Assembly (NCBI GenBank): GCA_958430865.1
Contig: CAUDNR010002502.1
Location: 74,511-87,185 of the forward strand
Reading direction: 5' to 3'
Source: Entrophospora sp. SA101
Taxonomy: Eukaryota; Glomeromycota; Glomeromycetes; Entrophosporales; Entrophosporaceae
Length of the DNA: 12,675 nucleotides
Shown here: positions 1 through 7,738 of the stretch, piece after piece
Numbering within the stretch: the stretch's first letter is position 1
Layout: every line of letters starts with the position of its first letter
Program-made: the position numbers and the translations under genes
The notes under the pieces: generated by a model
What the model was told of the DNA's origin: nothing
The model's database searches: none
What the model saw: only the letters and a program-made list of their open reading frames with translations

Positions 1-21
1 TATGCACGAAGATCATTAATT

Positions 22-243
22 TTATATATGAGTGACACTTGACCCCCTGTAAATCCGCAATGTCCTGCGACTGTTATAAAATTGAGAAATTTTGCCCCGA
101 TCTGCATTATGTAATTTCTTTCCGTTTCTGGCAAATTGCAAAATAATAATTATAATCACATTACAAATGACTAAATTTTGATCCCTGCAATTCTGGCAAT
201 ACCAAATGTTCACTTTGTCTGGTTTTGTTGCAGTATGCCCCAT
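22..243 (-). other. Unrecognised 73-codon ORF, possible dispersed-repeat relic
   Basis: A single open frame begins at an ATG at 243 and ends at 22. It encodes a basic 73-residue peptide with a YCQNC motif (Cx2C) near residue 15 and a run of isoleucines. No domain is recognised and no intron is needed. The rest of 1-367 is AT-rich and holds nothing else I can support. The style (isolated short frame, Cys pair, no neighbours) suits a fragment of a repeated sequence better than a functional gene, but this is inference. Confidence 0.2.
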
Positions 244-367
244 ATAATAATGCTTATGGTTAATGGAAATTTGAACAAATTGCAGAAAATGGGTTTTCCA
301 ATTATTATAAAGAATATTCTCAATATATCAATATACCAACTAGCAATCTCTAATTGATTATTATATT

Positions 368-532
368 ATGACTTCTAATCAAGAACAAATAAATGATGCT
401 AATAAAGGAGATAATTATAAGTCCCAAGCAGAAGCCAATAATTCAAACAAATGAAAACGACTTATTGGAGGCTGTATAATTAGTTATTTTATTGATATTA
501 TTTATCGAATACAGATTAAGAAAACAAAATAA
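368..532 (+). pseudogene. Small ORF split by an in-frame TGA
   Basis: An ATG at 368 opens 28 codons rich in Asn, Gln and Glu, ending with TGA at 452-454. The same frame continues for 25 more codons to TAA at 530-532. That second part is a hydrophobic stretch (LIGGCIISYFIDIIYRI) followed by a basic tail. A polar head plus one membrane-like segment in the same frame suggests a former small membrane protein broken by one stop. It could also be chance, since AT-rich DNA readily gives such peptides. No function is proposed. Confidence 0.22.
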
Positions 533-703
533 TAAAGCAGACGAACTAAATGTGTATATTGGTATTAAATGTTGTTGTTATTATTAATCATTAATTTTCA
601 ATGTTTATTATTATTATTTATTTTGCAATTTTGGGGCCCTGCCCCTTTCCCCATTAATCCTAATCAATAAATTTCTTTCAAATTATTCAAAATCAATCAA
701 CTA

Positions 704-2245
704 ATGGACTTTTATGAAGAATATTTAGAGCCAAGCTTTAGGTCTGAAAACTTGACTATAAATCGTTTAAAGGAGATCCTAAGACAGCATAATGTCAAAT
801 TCCGGCCATCCAGCAAGAAAGCAGAGCTTTTACAGCTATTTGAAGAAAAAATTCGAAATAATTTTGAAAATCCACAAATTTTGACAGAAGACTGGGTTAA
901 TATATTGCGTTTTAAAGTTGATATCTCGGTTATAAATTTCTTATTATTTATATTATCAAATTCTAGGCCGTTAGACGAGGAAACCAAACGCCTGATAATA
1001 ATGCGAGATCGCGTCCAACACGTCAAGTTTTTAATAACAGGTTACAACAACACTCACCAAAAACAGTTGCCAGGACTTCATTAGAGAATCATTTTATTTT
1101 GGAATCATCAAGCATTGGTGATGATGATGGTGACGAAACAATCGTATCAAATTTATCTTATCAAGAACAAATACCGTCGAAAAAAATCAATGGTTCATCT
1201 ATAACTAATGAATCATCATCACCACCATCATTTATCAAGGTGAATGAACAATCTACTACCATAATTCAGGAAGATTCACTGCAATTATCACCACCACCAA
1301 TTCATGGTAATGAACCACCATTATCATTTTCGATTCCTCCAGATACACCAACTACTGCTTCTTCATCGTCACAAGTTATCAACAGAAATATATTTAGCGA
1401 ATCACGTTATGATATTCCCAAATATTGTTGGTTTGGAACCGAAATTAATAAAAACCACTACAACAAACGAACAAATCGGATACCAAGTCGCAAAGTATTA
1501 CGTGAATCAGAAAGAGCTCAAAGAAATAAAGTAATCAAAAACATTTTCTTGGTCATTTTCATGATGCTATTAATTTATCATAGAATTAAAAATTATGCAG
1601 GATATTGTGATAATATTAGTAATGACAATGGTTATGATAAGAATGGTAATGTTAAGTTTTATGTTTTGAAAAAAAGAAAATATGATTTTTGATTTCATAA
1701 TTAACTTGTTGTTAATTTGATAGATTTTTTAAAAAATCATGCCTGCACACCATGTCCTGATTCATCTAATTGTATTCATGGTAAAATAGAATCATGTGCA
1801 GATGGTTATCGACTTTTGAAATCAGATTTTTCTATTTATGATATGACATCAACTTACTGTGAAGCTGAAATGGGAGTCGAAGAAAAAATAAAATATTATT
1901 CTGAAGCTCTTAAAAAAGCTGCCGTTCTTCAACATGAAAACCTAGTATGTAGTAATGAAAGTGGAGAAACAACAAGCTTGAAAAATCTTAAATCCAAGAT
2001 TAAGGTAATAATGGTATGTATGATATATTTTTATTATTTAACAAGTTTTTTTTAAAAAAGAAATTCCTTCGTCATAATTATATTCGCTTATTTTGATAAT
2101 ATCAATAATGTAGTATAAAGATTCTGATGAGGAACCCGAAAAACTTGTTGAATGTGGGTTTGAAGAATTGAATAGTGATCCTGATCTCAAGATTGAATCT
2201 ACAAACAAACCTCATAATCAAGCAGTAATAATTCTTTTTCCCTAA
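704..2245 (+). CDS. SRC1: Src1/Heh1/Man1-like inner nuclear membrane protein, apparently short at the C-terminus
   Basis: Four exons fit in frame: 704-895, 967-1645, 1724-2013, 2114-2245 (430 aa). Residues 10-48 are a HeH/LEM-like fold (LTINRLKEIL, then FRPSSKKAELLQLFEEKI), as at the start of fungal Src1/Heh1. A Ser/Pro-rich linker follows, then basic residues and one membrane segment (about 254-271, FLVIFMMLLIY). Next comes the lumenal MSC start, with GYCD and HACTPCPDSSNC. The reading of exon 2 (RRGNQTPDNNARSRPTRQ) supports intron 1. In this family HeH faces chromatin and MSC lies in the perinuclear space. Ordinary members have a second membrane span and a C-terminal winged helix. Here the frame ends soon after ECGFEELNSDPDLKIES, so the gene is short or truncated. 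Donor choices for introns 1, 2 and 3 are ambiguous (alternatives at 917 or 929; 1631; 2005) but all keep frame. Confidence 0.78.
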
Positions 2246-3071
2246 AAATATTAACTTTTACAGAAAATTTTTCAATTAGCAATATTTTTTAATCAATACT
2301 TTTGTTTTATAAATAAAAATGGTATCAGTATTTTTGATTTTTACATTACCATATATCTTTAATTGGCTCTATTTCCATTGCTTATATTATTTGGCCTGAA
2401 CGGTAATTTCGCCAGCATGGCGTGGAAGTCGGAAAATGGTACTCCGTCATATAATGGAAAACAGCCTCGTTATTTTCATGGCGTACTAGTCATAAATGAA
2501 AAAGTTCCCTTGATTTGAATAGCAAAATTTCTACACAACTATTAAAGTAGACATGTCAATCGCGTGAAATGTCGTCTGATGATTTTTCCTTTTTGAAATG
2601 TGGGACATGTGGCGTAGCATCATTCTTTCTTCCATAATGTTTATAATAGTTTCTCCTTTTCTTTCCGCGTGTTCATTCTTTTTTAAATATCCTTTCTCTA
2701 TCGTCATTATTATAAATGTAATAAATATAAAACGTGTCGGCGATAGTTTTTCATGGTTAATTGCTTCACGAAATAAATCTCTAACAATTGGAAGTAAAGT
2801 TCTATTTGCTAATTAGTGAAAGAAGTATAATATAATTAGATAGAACACATGGTTGAAGAGTCAAAAAAAAAATTTTTTTAAATTTATTGTCGAAACCAAA
2901 TTTTTTCACCTTTCAACTTTCTTTTAACTTTGTATATGTGTGATATGGGTACATGGTGTATATATGCATCGGAAAAATAAAGTTTTTTTTATTCGAATTT
3001 TCTACTTTGCAATCAATGTGCGATTATACATTATGTCTTTTAATACAAAACAATTATTTAACACTAGCAAA
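2246..3071. other. Non-coding stretch downstream of the Src1-like gene
   Basis: No gene is supported. Just past the Src1-like stop, a 26-codon hydrophobic ORF (ATG 2319, stop 2397-2399) reads like a membrane helix (VFLIFTLPYIFNWLYF). Another frame, 2264-2362, is open if a 39-nt intron 2225-2263 (GTAATA..ACAG) is removed. Either might be remains of the missing second membrane span, but neither can be shown. A 72-codon hydrophobic ORF at 2598-2816 lacks recognisable motifs and looks like an AT-rich chance frame. The remainder is A/T runs. Confidence 0.35.
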
Positions 3072-3224
3072 TTAAGCTTCTCCGCCAGCATTGACATATT
3101 CCGATTTTAATCGTAACTCTACTGTTCTTTGTTCTGGACTTTCTCGGGGTTTTAAGATATTAATTTGCCATTCATGCATGACTTCCCGGGCTCTCAATAA
3201 TATTATCAAAGATTTATTATTTGG
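3072..3224 (-). pseudogene. Coding-like C-terminal relic, unrecognised
   Basis: The minus strand is open for 50 codons, from a stop at 3225-3227 down to TAA at 3072-3074. The peptide has well-mixed, protein-like composition (REVMHEWQINILKPRESPEQ, then VELRLKSEYVNAGGEA). It has more codon variety and higher G+C than the surrounding sequence. It has no N-terminal start other than an internal Met at about residue 16, so it looks like the last exon or surviving tail of a gene. I do not recognise the family. The plus-strand reading of the same DNA is less protein-like. Confidence 0.38.
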
Positions 3225-3253
3225 TTATCGATACTTTGATATAACCTGCTTCT

Positions 3254-3514
3254 ATGAAATATGTCATTTCGTTAATTGGTAATTATTATGGATATGGTGA
3301 TGAAAAAATCGAATGTCTTTTTGCAACTGAAAGATTGTATGATCCATTATCATTTATTCGACCCGATGAAACTCTACAACAATGTGTTATCCGTGTGAGA
3401 GTTCCTTTACAAGAGTTGGTCTCTGAGAGAAAAAGAAGAGTTTACCATGAATATTGTTTATTTGGTGCATTCGGAAATTTTAGGCTAGTCGATTTTGACT
3501 ATTTACAGACCTAG
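3254..3514 (+). CDS. Hypothetical 86-aa protein or exon
   Basis: ATG 3254 to TAG 3512-3514 gives 86 residues. The middle part is charged and protein-like: DEKIECLFATERLYDP, then RPDETLQQCVIRVRVPLQE and SERKRRVYHEYCLFGAFG. No signal peptide or membrane segment is visible and no family is recognised. It starts 30 bp from the oppositely oriented relic 3072-3224, in a divergent arrangement. The 3' end overlaps a 10-bp inverted repeat (3484-3534), and an acceptor-like GGAAATTTTAG lies at about 3473-3483, so the true gene structure may differ. It may equally be a transposon or gene fragment. Confidence 0.38.
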   Translation: MKYVISLIGNYYGYGDEKIECLFATERLYDPLSFIRPDETLQQCVIRVRVPLQELVSERKRRVYHEYCLFGAFGNFRLVDFDYLQT

Positions 3515-3534
3515 GATTCATAAGATCGACTAGC
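3484..3534. repeat. 10-bp perfect inverted repeat over the end of the 86-aa ORF
   Basis: GCTAGTCGAT at 3484-3493 is matched by ATCGACTAGC at 3525-3534, with a 31-nt loop containing the ORF stop codon. It could form a hairpin in RNA or be a remnant of element ends. No target duplication was seen. Confidence 0.5.
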
Positions 3535-4057
3535 AATCTGTATAGATTATATGAGGCTTATTCAATTAATGATGTGAAGCCTAGAAAAATCATCCCACTA
3601 TGGTTGCTAAAGATATGTGGAAATTCTCGAACCTAAAGACCTGATGCAGGAACATTGGGGATAATGATTGTCTTCGGCCCAAAACTGATTTCAGACATGC
3701 AAGGATTATACAAAGGGCTTGGAGAAGTTACAAGAAGAGACTCGAATCTATGGCATCTCGAGTCTAGAACGGAATTAGAAATGATCCAATAAAACAAATG
3801 AATTAATATTATTAAGATTGAGATTAAGATTGTATTACTATTACGAAACTTTAATTGACAAACAGTTGCTTAATAAATTTTAGTGTGACGTATTGAAAAA
3901 ATCAAACTACTAAATGTAGGAGCTTTGAATGGTAACTCTATGTAACAGCCTATTATAATTGGTAGGGAAAAAAGGTTTATATAGATTTTATTATTATTGT
4001 GTAAATTTCCCGTTTCCTTAAATTCTTTTTTTTTTTTTTTTTTAATTCTTTAACATA
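3535..4057. other. Intergenic region and upstream region of the first kinase
   Basis: No intact gene. At about 3560-3800 one plus frame reads as broken protein-like pieces with stops between (for example VFGPKLISDMQGLYKGLGE), suggesting decayed coding sequence. A weak 7-bp inverted repeat GACTCGA/TCGAGTC lies around 3740-3765. The last 100 bp holds a TTATATAG-like box near 3977 and an 18-T tract (4026-4043) ending 14 bp before the kinase ATG. T-rich tracts just before the start codon are common in fungal core promoters; the role here is inferred. Confidence 0.35.
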
Positions 4058-6089
4058 ATGAGCGATAGAACATTGAGGTATGGTGTTATATTTGATGTTA
4101 TTTTCAAATCAGAAGTGTTCATGGATTATGATATTCAAAAGATAACAGAAAAAAAAATAAGATTTTGCTTAAGATATATTCTTTATGGTCATAAGTTTAC
4201 CAAATCTGAAAAGCAATATATAAATGATTTTGCAAATAATTTTATAGACAGGAGAAATATCAAAGAAGGTAGCAACAAAAGAAGAAAATGTAAAATTTGT
4301 AAAAATATGGTAGTTGCTACATCATATTGTGAATCTTGTATGAGAAATTGCTTGATAAAAAAATTTGATAATTGGACATCAGGAAATGAAGAGATTGATC
4401 AATTAATTCAATTTTTTCAAAAAAAAGCATTCAATCCACGTGATATTATTGAATGGGTGCCATATGAAGATTTTATTGATATCAAATATAAAGCTGAAGG
4501 GGGAAATGCAAAAATATATACTGCAACTCGAAAATATGGCCCTTACAATCGATGGAATTCTAATGAGTTGAAGTTAGAAAGGAGAGGAGATCAACAAGTT
4601 GCTCTTAAGGAAATTAGAAAGACAAATGAAAGATGGTTAGATGAAGTAATATTAAAATTTAAAATTTAACAATTAAATTTATTTCATAATATAATGATAT
4701 TAATTAATTTTGAATTGTTTTTAGGTTAAATCACATTGTGAAATTAATATTAATTCAGATTTTGTTATTGGTTGTTATGGATTAACAAAAAACCCAGAAA
4801 CTAATGAATTTATGCTTATTTTAAGTCAATATAAGTACGACTTGAGAGAATATATGGCTAAAAACCATTCTTCACTTAGTTTACTTAAAAAACTTAAAAT
4901 TATCCATGGTCTTATGCTTAATCTTAATGAAATTCATAACTTGGGATTTATTCACAGAGATTTACATCCTGGAAATATATTACTTCATTCTTATGCAAAT
5001 ATTTTTTATATCAGCGATATGGGATTGTGTGGTCCAGAAGATAAACCAATTGAAGGCATATTTGGTTGTTTACCTTATATGGCTCCTGAAGTAATAGCTA
5101 AAGGCAATTACTCGCAGAAATCTGATATTTATGCTTTTGGAGTAATAATGTGGGAAATATTTTCTGGTGTTCCACCATTTTATAATAAAACAGATGATTT
5201 AGATTTAGCAATAAATATCCTAAATGGAATAAGACCAGAAATTCCAAATAAATTCCCTGACAAACTTAAAAAATTACTAAAACAATGTTGGGATGCTATT
5301 CCTGACAATAGACCTGATGCAAAAGCTTTATGGATAGAAACAAAAGGAATATTGAGAGACTTGTATAATAAAGATCAAAATTTACAAATAAAAGTTACTT
5401 CCAAAAGTAGATATAAATTTATTAGAAGCCTTAAAACTAATTTTAACAGATTATCAAATATTGCTGAATTAATAAAATCTTTAAGAAATGACAAAAACAA
5501 TAATAAAAACATCAATGATGATAACAACAATGACGATAACAATAATGACGATAACAATAATAGTAACAACAGTAATAGAAAAACTAAAAATTATACAGTA
5601 ACTATAAATTTTGCTAACAGTAAACTTCATTATTTTTCAAATCTTCCTTCTCCAAAAAACGCTACTCAAGGTATGAATTTATTAATAAAATATTTAAATT
5701 TAATTCGCCCATTAATTTATTAAATATTTATTAACCGTCTATAAAATGATGTTTATTTATTAGAACAACAAGAAGGTAAAATTTGTTTATTATTATATGC
5801 CTGATAAAAGTCTCGGTTTAACAGAGTAAATTCTCTCAATATAATGGATTTACTAATCAAATCAGTCTAATAACTGCTAAACCGATACTCACTGTGTATT
5901 ATTTATTACTATTAATATATATGTTTTTAAGAAATTTCTTTCTTTTATTTTTTTAGCTTACTATACTAAACAAAATGATCTTGTTATACCAGATGGTAAT
6001 TATTTGAATTATTATTTTTTTTCAACTAATTGAATTTTATTTTTAATATTTTTTAAATTATTTTAGATATACTATTGGAAATCCAGTGA
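4058..6089 (+). CDS. Protein kinase of the expanded mycorrhizal-fungal family (complete, five exons)
   Basis: Exons 4058-4645, 4725-5670, 5764-5775, 5957-5995 and 6067-6089 join in frame to 535 aa. Order: Cx2C-x9-Cx2C putative zinc motif (C78, C81, C91, C94), WTSGN (106-110), kinase core about 140-405, Asn/Asp-rich stretch 451-483, then the tail YYTKQNDLVIPDD. Kinase landmarks: VALK with K184, likely helix-C Glu E196, HRDLHPGN with D275 and N280, DMG at D294, APE, and DIYAFGV. The ATP-binding residues are kept, but the glycine loop is weak (AEGGNAKIY in place of the usual GxGxxG). It is probably a cytosolic Ser/Thr or Tyr-like kinase with unknown substrate. The Met at 4058 was chosen because it follows the promoter-like T tract and leaves room for the zinc motif. 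Removing the introns restores a tail that the unspliced frame loses, which supports the model. Confidence 0.92.
5517..5561 (+). repeat. In-frame 15-bp tandem repeat coding DDNNN
   Basis: Three 15-bp units (GATGATAACAACAAT, then GACGATAACAATAAT twice) add DDNNN repeats to the Asn/Asp-rich linker of the kinase. The unit length is a multiple of three, so copy-number change would keep the frame. Confidence 0.85.
5764..5775 (+). other. 12-nt microexon of the kinase gene
   Basis: The exon AACAACAAGAAG lies between a TTTATTAG acceptor (intron 2, 5671-5763, donor GTATGA) and a GTAAAA donor (intron 3, 5776-5956). Both flanking introns are phase 1, so the 12 nt add codons for EQQE without shifting the frame. 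The next exon (5957-5995) then reads into YYTKQNDLVIPDD, and exon 5 reads DILLEIQ to the stop. Confidence 0.7.
5809..5889. mobile_element. 81-bp miniature inverted-repeat element inside kinase intron 3
   Basis: AGTCTCGGTTTAACAG (5809-5824) and the reverse complement of 5874-5889 (AGTATCGGTTTAGCAG) match at 14 of 16 positions. The right end extends outward to CACTGTG followed by TA. Read inward this gives a CACAGTGAGTATCGG-type terminus, like the CAGT-starting ends of Tc1/mariner/pogo-type DNA transposons. The left end is less well preserved. No internal coding capacity. It accounts for much of the unusual length (181 nt) of this intron. Confidence 0.55.
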
Positions 6090-6773
6090 TAATAGTCAAG
6101 GAACAAATTAATATTAAAATTTGTCAGATCATTTAATTCATACACTTTATATTAACAATATATATTTATTTATTTTTTAAATTAACATATTCATTTATTA
6201 GGAGATAATAAATAATATACAATAAATCACCTGACTTTGTCACCTTTCAACTTGGTAGAGATAGGTTCTACCGGCTGTTTCTCAGGAAATGCCTCTGAAA
6301 GGTTTTAAAGTTAGAGTATTTCCATAAGTTCTGTTAAAATTGAAACAATTAGTACAAGATTTTGTATTGCGTAAATATTACTACGATGCGAAATTTGCTA
6401 AATTTTTAAAAGTATAGAAGTCAAAAACTATTCTATTTTAAAAAATTTAACTTCATTAATTGATAGGTTAGGTTTTTAGATGAAAAGATTTTTTCAAAAA
6501 ATTATTTGTTGTAAAGTTTTATTTCTCTTTAATACATGTATTTATGTATTTTACTATGTTCATGAGGAATTAGGAACAGTGAAAATTTGATGAAGTCGAT
6601 TCTTATACTTTGGATTGCATGTGTCGCCGATTAATTTTTTTAGAAGGGATAGGGTATTTACTAGAGAATAATAGTTTTGGGCATGGTTTGATTATTTCTC
6701 AAGCCGAAACTTGTTATTATTTTCTTTTATTAAATTGAATTCGTTTACATACATGATTTATAATTAGAGGACT
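6090..6773. other. Intergenic, 3' flank of the first kinase
   Basis: Strongly AT-rich. An AATAAA-like context lies at about 6206-6226. A somewhat GC-richer patch (6235-6300) contains CACCTTTCAACTT, also present near 2908 beyond the Src1-like gene. No open frame with protein-like composition was found, and no RNA gene is recognised. Confidence 0.4.
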
Positions 6774-6850
6774 TGTTGACTGTTGACCAAATTTACCATT
6801 ATGCTTCGTCGACTTTGTCAATTTTGTCGTCTTAGTTGACTTTATCGACC
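6774..6850. repeat. Degenerate TTGAC / GTCGAC short-repeat patch
   Basis: GTTGAC, GTCGAC, GTCAATTTTGTCG and ATCGACC recur within about 75 bp on a roughly 7-10 bp spacing. On the minus strand this reads as Thr/Lys/Ser-rich repeats in a 77-codon frame (6717-6950), which I judge to be a by-product of the repeat. Confidence 0.4.
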
Positions 6851-6923
6851 CTAGTACTACGTAAGTAACCAATGCATTTTTAAATAACGCGCATGTCGTA
6901 ACAATGCTAATACACGGCGAACC

Positions 6924-7045
6924 TCGATCTAACAGATACGTTTGTTCCAAAAAAATTCACCCGCTAAATCGAAAAGCTAGATATCTGAATAATCAAATCA
7001 CGTGGTATCAACAATACACTGTGAAATAAAATCTCGATTTAACGG
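6924..7045. mobile_element. Decayed terminal-repeat motifs of a CTCGATTTAACGG type
   Basis: TCGATCTAACAG (6924-6935) is the imperfect inverse of CCGCTAAATCGA (6961-6972), three mismatches in 12. A third related copy, CTCGATTTAACGG, sits at 7033-7045 after ACACTGTG. All resemble the arms of the intronic element at 5809-5889 (TCGGTTTAACAG), so they are probably ends of one decayed family of non-autonomous DNA transposons. Confidence 0.4.
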
Positions 7046-7066
7046 AAATAGTAACATACACATCTA

Positions 7067-7138
7067 AACTCGATAAGTCGGACGCAGCAATCAATTGTTT
7101 AAAGTACTTTTATAAATAAATGTCCGACTTATCGAGTG
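7067..7138. mobile_element. 72-bp miniature element with perfect 16-bp arms and TA flanks
   Basis: ACTCGATAAGTCGGAC at 7068-7083 is a perfect inverse of GTCCGACTTATCGAGT at 7122-7137. Taking the element as 7067-7138, it is flanked on both sides by TA (7065-7066 and 7139-7140), as expected for a Tc1/mariner/pogo-type target-site duplication. The interior (about 38 bp) is AT-rich and non-coding. The perfect arms suggest it is younger than its neighbours. Confidence 0.65.
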
Positions 7139-7143
7139 TAATA

Positions 7144-7205
7144 CAGTGCGGATCATCTATACTCAAAAGTTAAAATTTTTGAAATATTATGTGATCCACG
7201 CACTG
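7144..7205. mobile_element. 62-bp inverted-repeat element with CAGTGCG ends
   Basis: CAGTGCGGATCA (7144-7155), preceded by TA, pairs with TGATCCACGCACTG (7192-7205) except for a 2-nt bulge in the right arm. The CAGTG outer end resembles Tc1/mariner-superfamily termini. A right-hand TA is not evident. It lies only 5 bp from the element at 7067-7138. Confidence 0.5.
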
Positions 7206-7612
7206 GATTTTAAAAAACCACCACCATTCAATTCAGCTTTAAAAAGGGAGTCTATTAATCTAAAAAAAATTTGTCTCAATTTCTTTTTCATAGATTTTTT
7301 AAATTTGAAAGTTATGCTCGATAATTTTCGTGTTACAATATTTTGAATCTCACCACCAAATTTGGCAATGATTTTCCTTTAATGTAATATATATGTTCGT
7401 TAAACTTTTTTGTTGTAAAGAACTTTTATTTATTAATAAAAAAAAGGAAATAAATAAGTTAAATAAATCAAATGTATATTGTGGAAAATATTCTATGAAA
7501 AAAAAACTTGTTACACGAAATTTACTTAGTCTCAATTTCTTAAGTGTATAACAAAATTGGGAGTTATCAAAATGCTAAGGCTCAGCCAATTTTTAGTTTA
7601 AGAAAAAACCAG
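7206..7612. other. AT-rich spacer with no gene seen
   Basis: Short lysine- and phenylalanine-rich frames occur on both strands (for example 7350-7535 minus), but they track A/T runs and have no motif. A CTCAATTTCTT phrase occurs at about 7274 and again at about 7531, the only internal similarity noticed. Confidence 0.4.
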
Positions 7613-7657
7613 CCGATAAGTTTTGAAGCTTGAATCATGAGCAATAAAACTTATCGG
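7613..7657. repeat. 12-bp perfect inverted repeat
   Basis: CCGATAAGTTTT (7613-7624) pairs with AAAACTTATCGG (7646-7657) around a 21-nt loop. The CGATAAGT core is shared with the arms of the 7067-7138 element, so it may be a relative or an older copy. Confidence 0.6.
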
Positions 7658-7707
7658 TTAAATTTTTTAAAATGATATATTTTTTTTTTTGTTTTGGTAT
7701 TTTGAAG

Positions 7708-7738
7708 TTGACTGTAAGCAATTAATGACTACAGTCAA
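7708..7738. repeat. 9-bp inverted repeat TTGACTGTA / TACAGTCAA
   Basis: TTGACTGTA (7708-7716) and TACAGTCAA (7730-7738) are perfect inverses around 13 nt. The right arm is also the outer end (TA then CAGTCAAAGCTC) of the transposon-like motif that follows, so the pair may be two element ends lying back to back. Confidence 0.5.

Noticed and set aside
633..645. GC-rich palindrome GGGGCCCTGCCCC upstream of the Src1-like gene
   Set aside because: Only a 5-bp stem; striking in AT-rich DNA, but there is no basis for calling it a regulatory site.
712..1026. 104-codon minus-strand ORF opposite the Src1-like gene
   Set aside because: It is antisense to the recognisable HeH domain and has no motif of its own.
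1304..1534. His/Leu-rich plus ORF within Src1 exon 2
   Set aside because: It is an out-of-frame shadow; the main frame carries the linker and leads to the membrane segment and MSC motif.
4026..4043. 18-T run read as a terminator
   Set aside because: This is eukaryotic Pol II context immediately before a start codon, more consistent with a promoter T tract; there is no RNA gene ahead of it that would use Pol III termination.
5375..5569. Leu/Ser-rich minus ORF opposite the Asn-rich linker
   Set aside because: It is a reverse reading of the Asn/Asp repeat codons, low in complexity, with no signal beyond that.
6774..6850. Cluster of TTGAC words resembling plant W-boxes
   Set aside because: WRKY-type regulation is not expected in this fungus, and the words are part of a degenerate short repeat with no adjacent gene.
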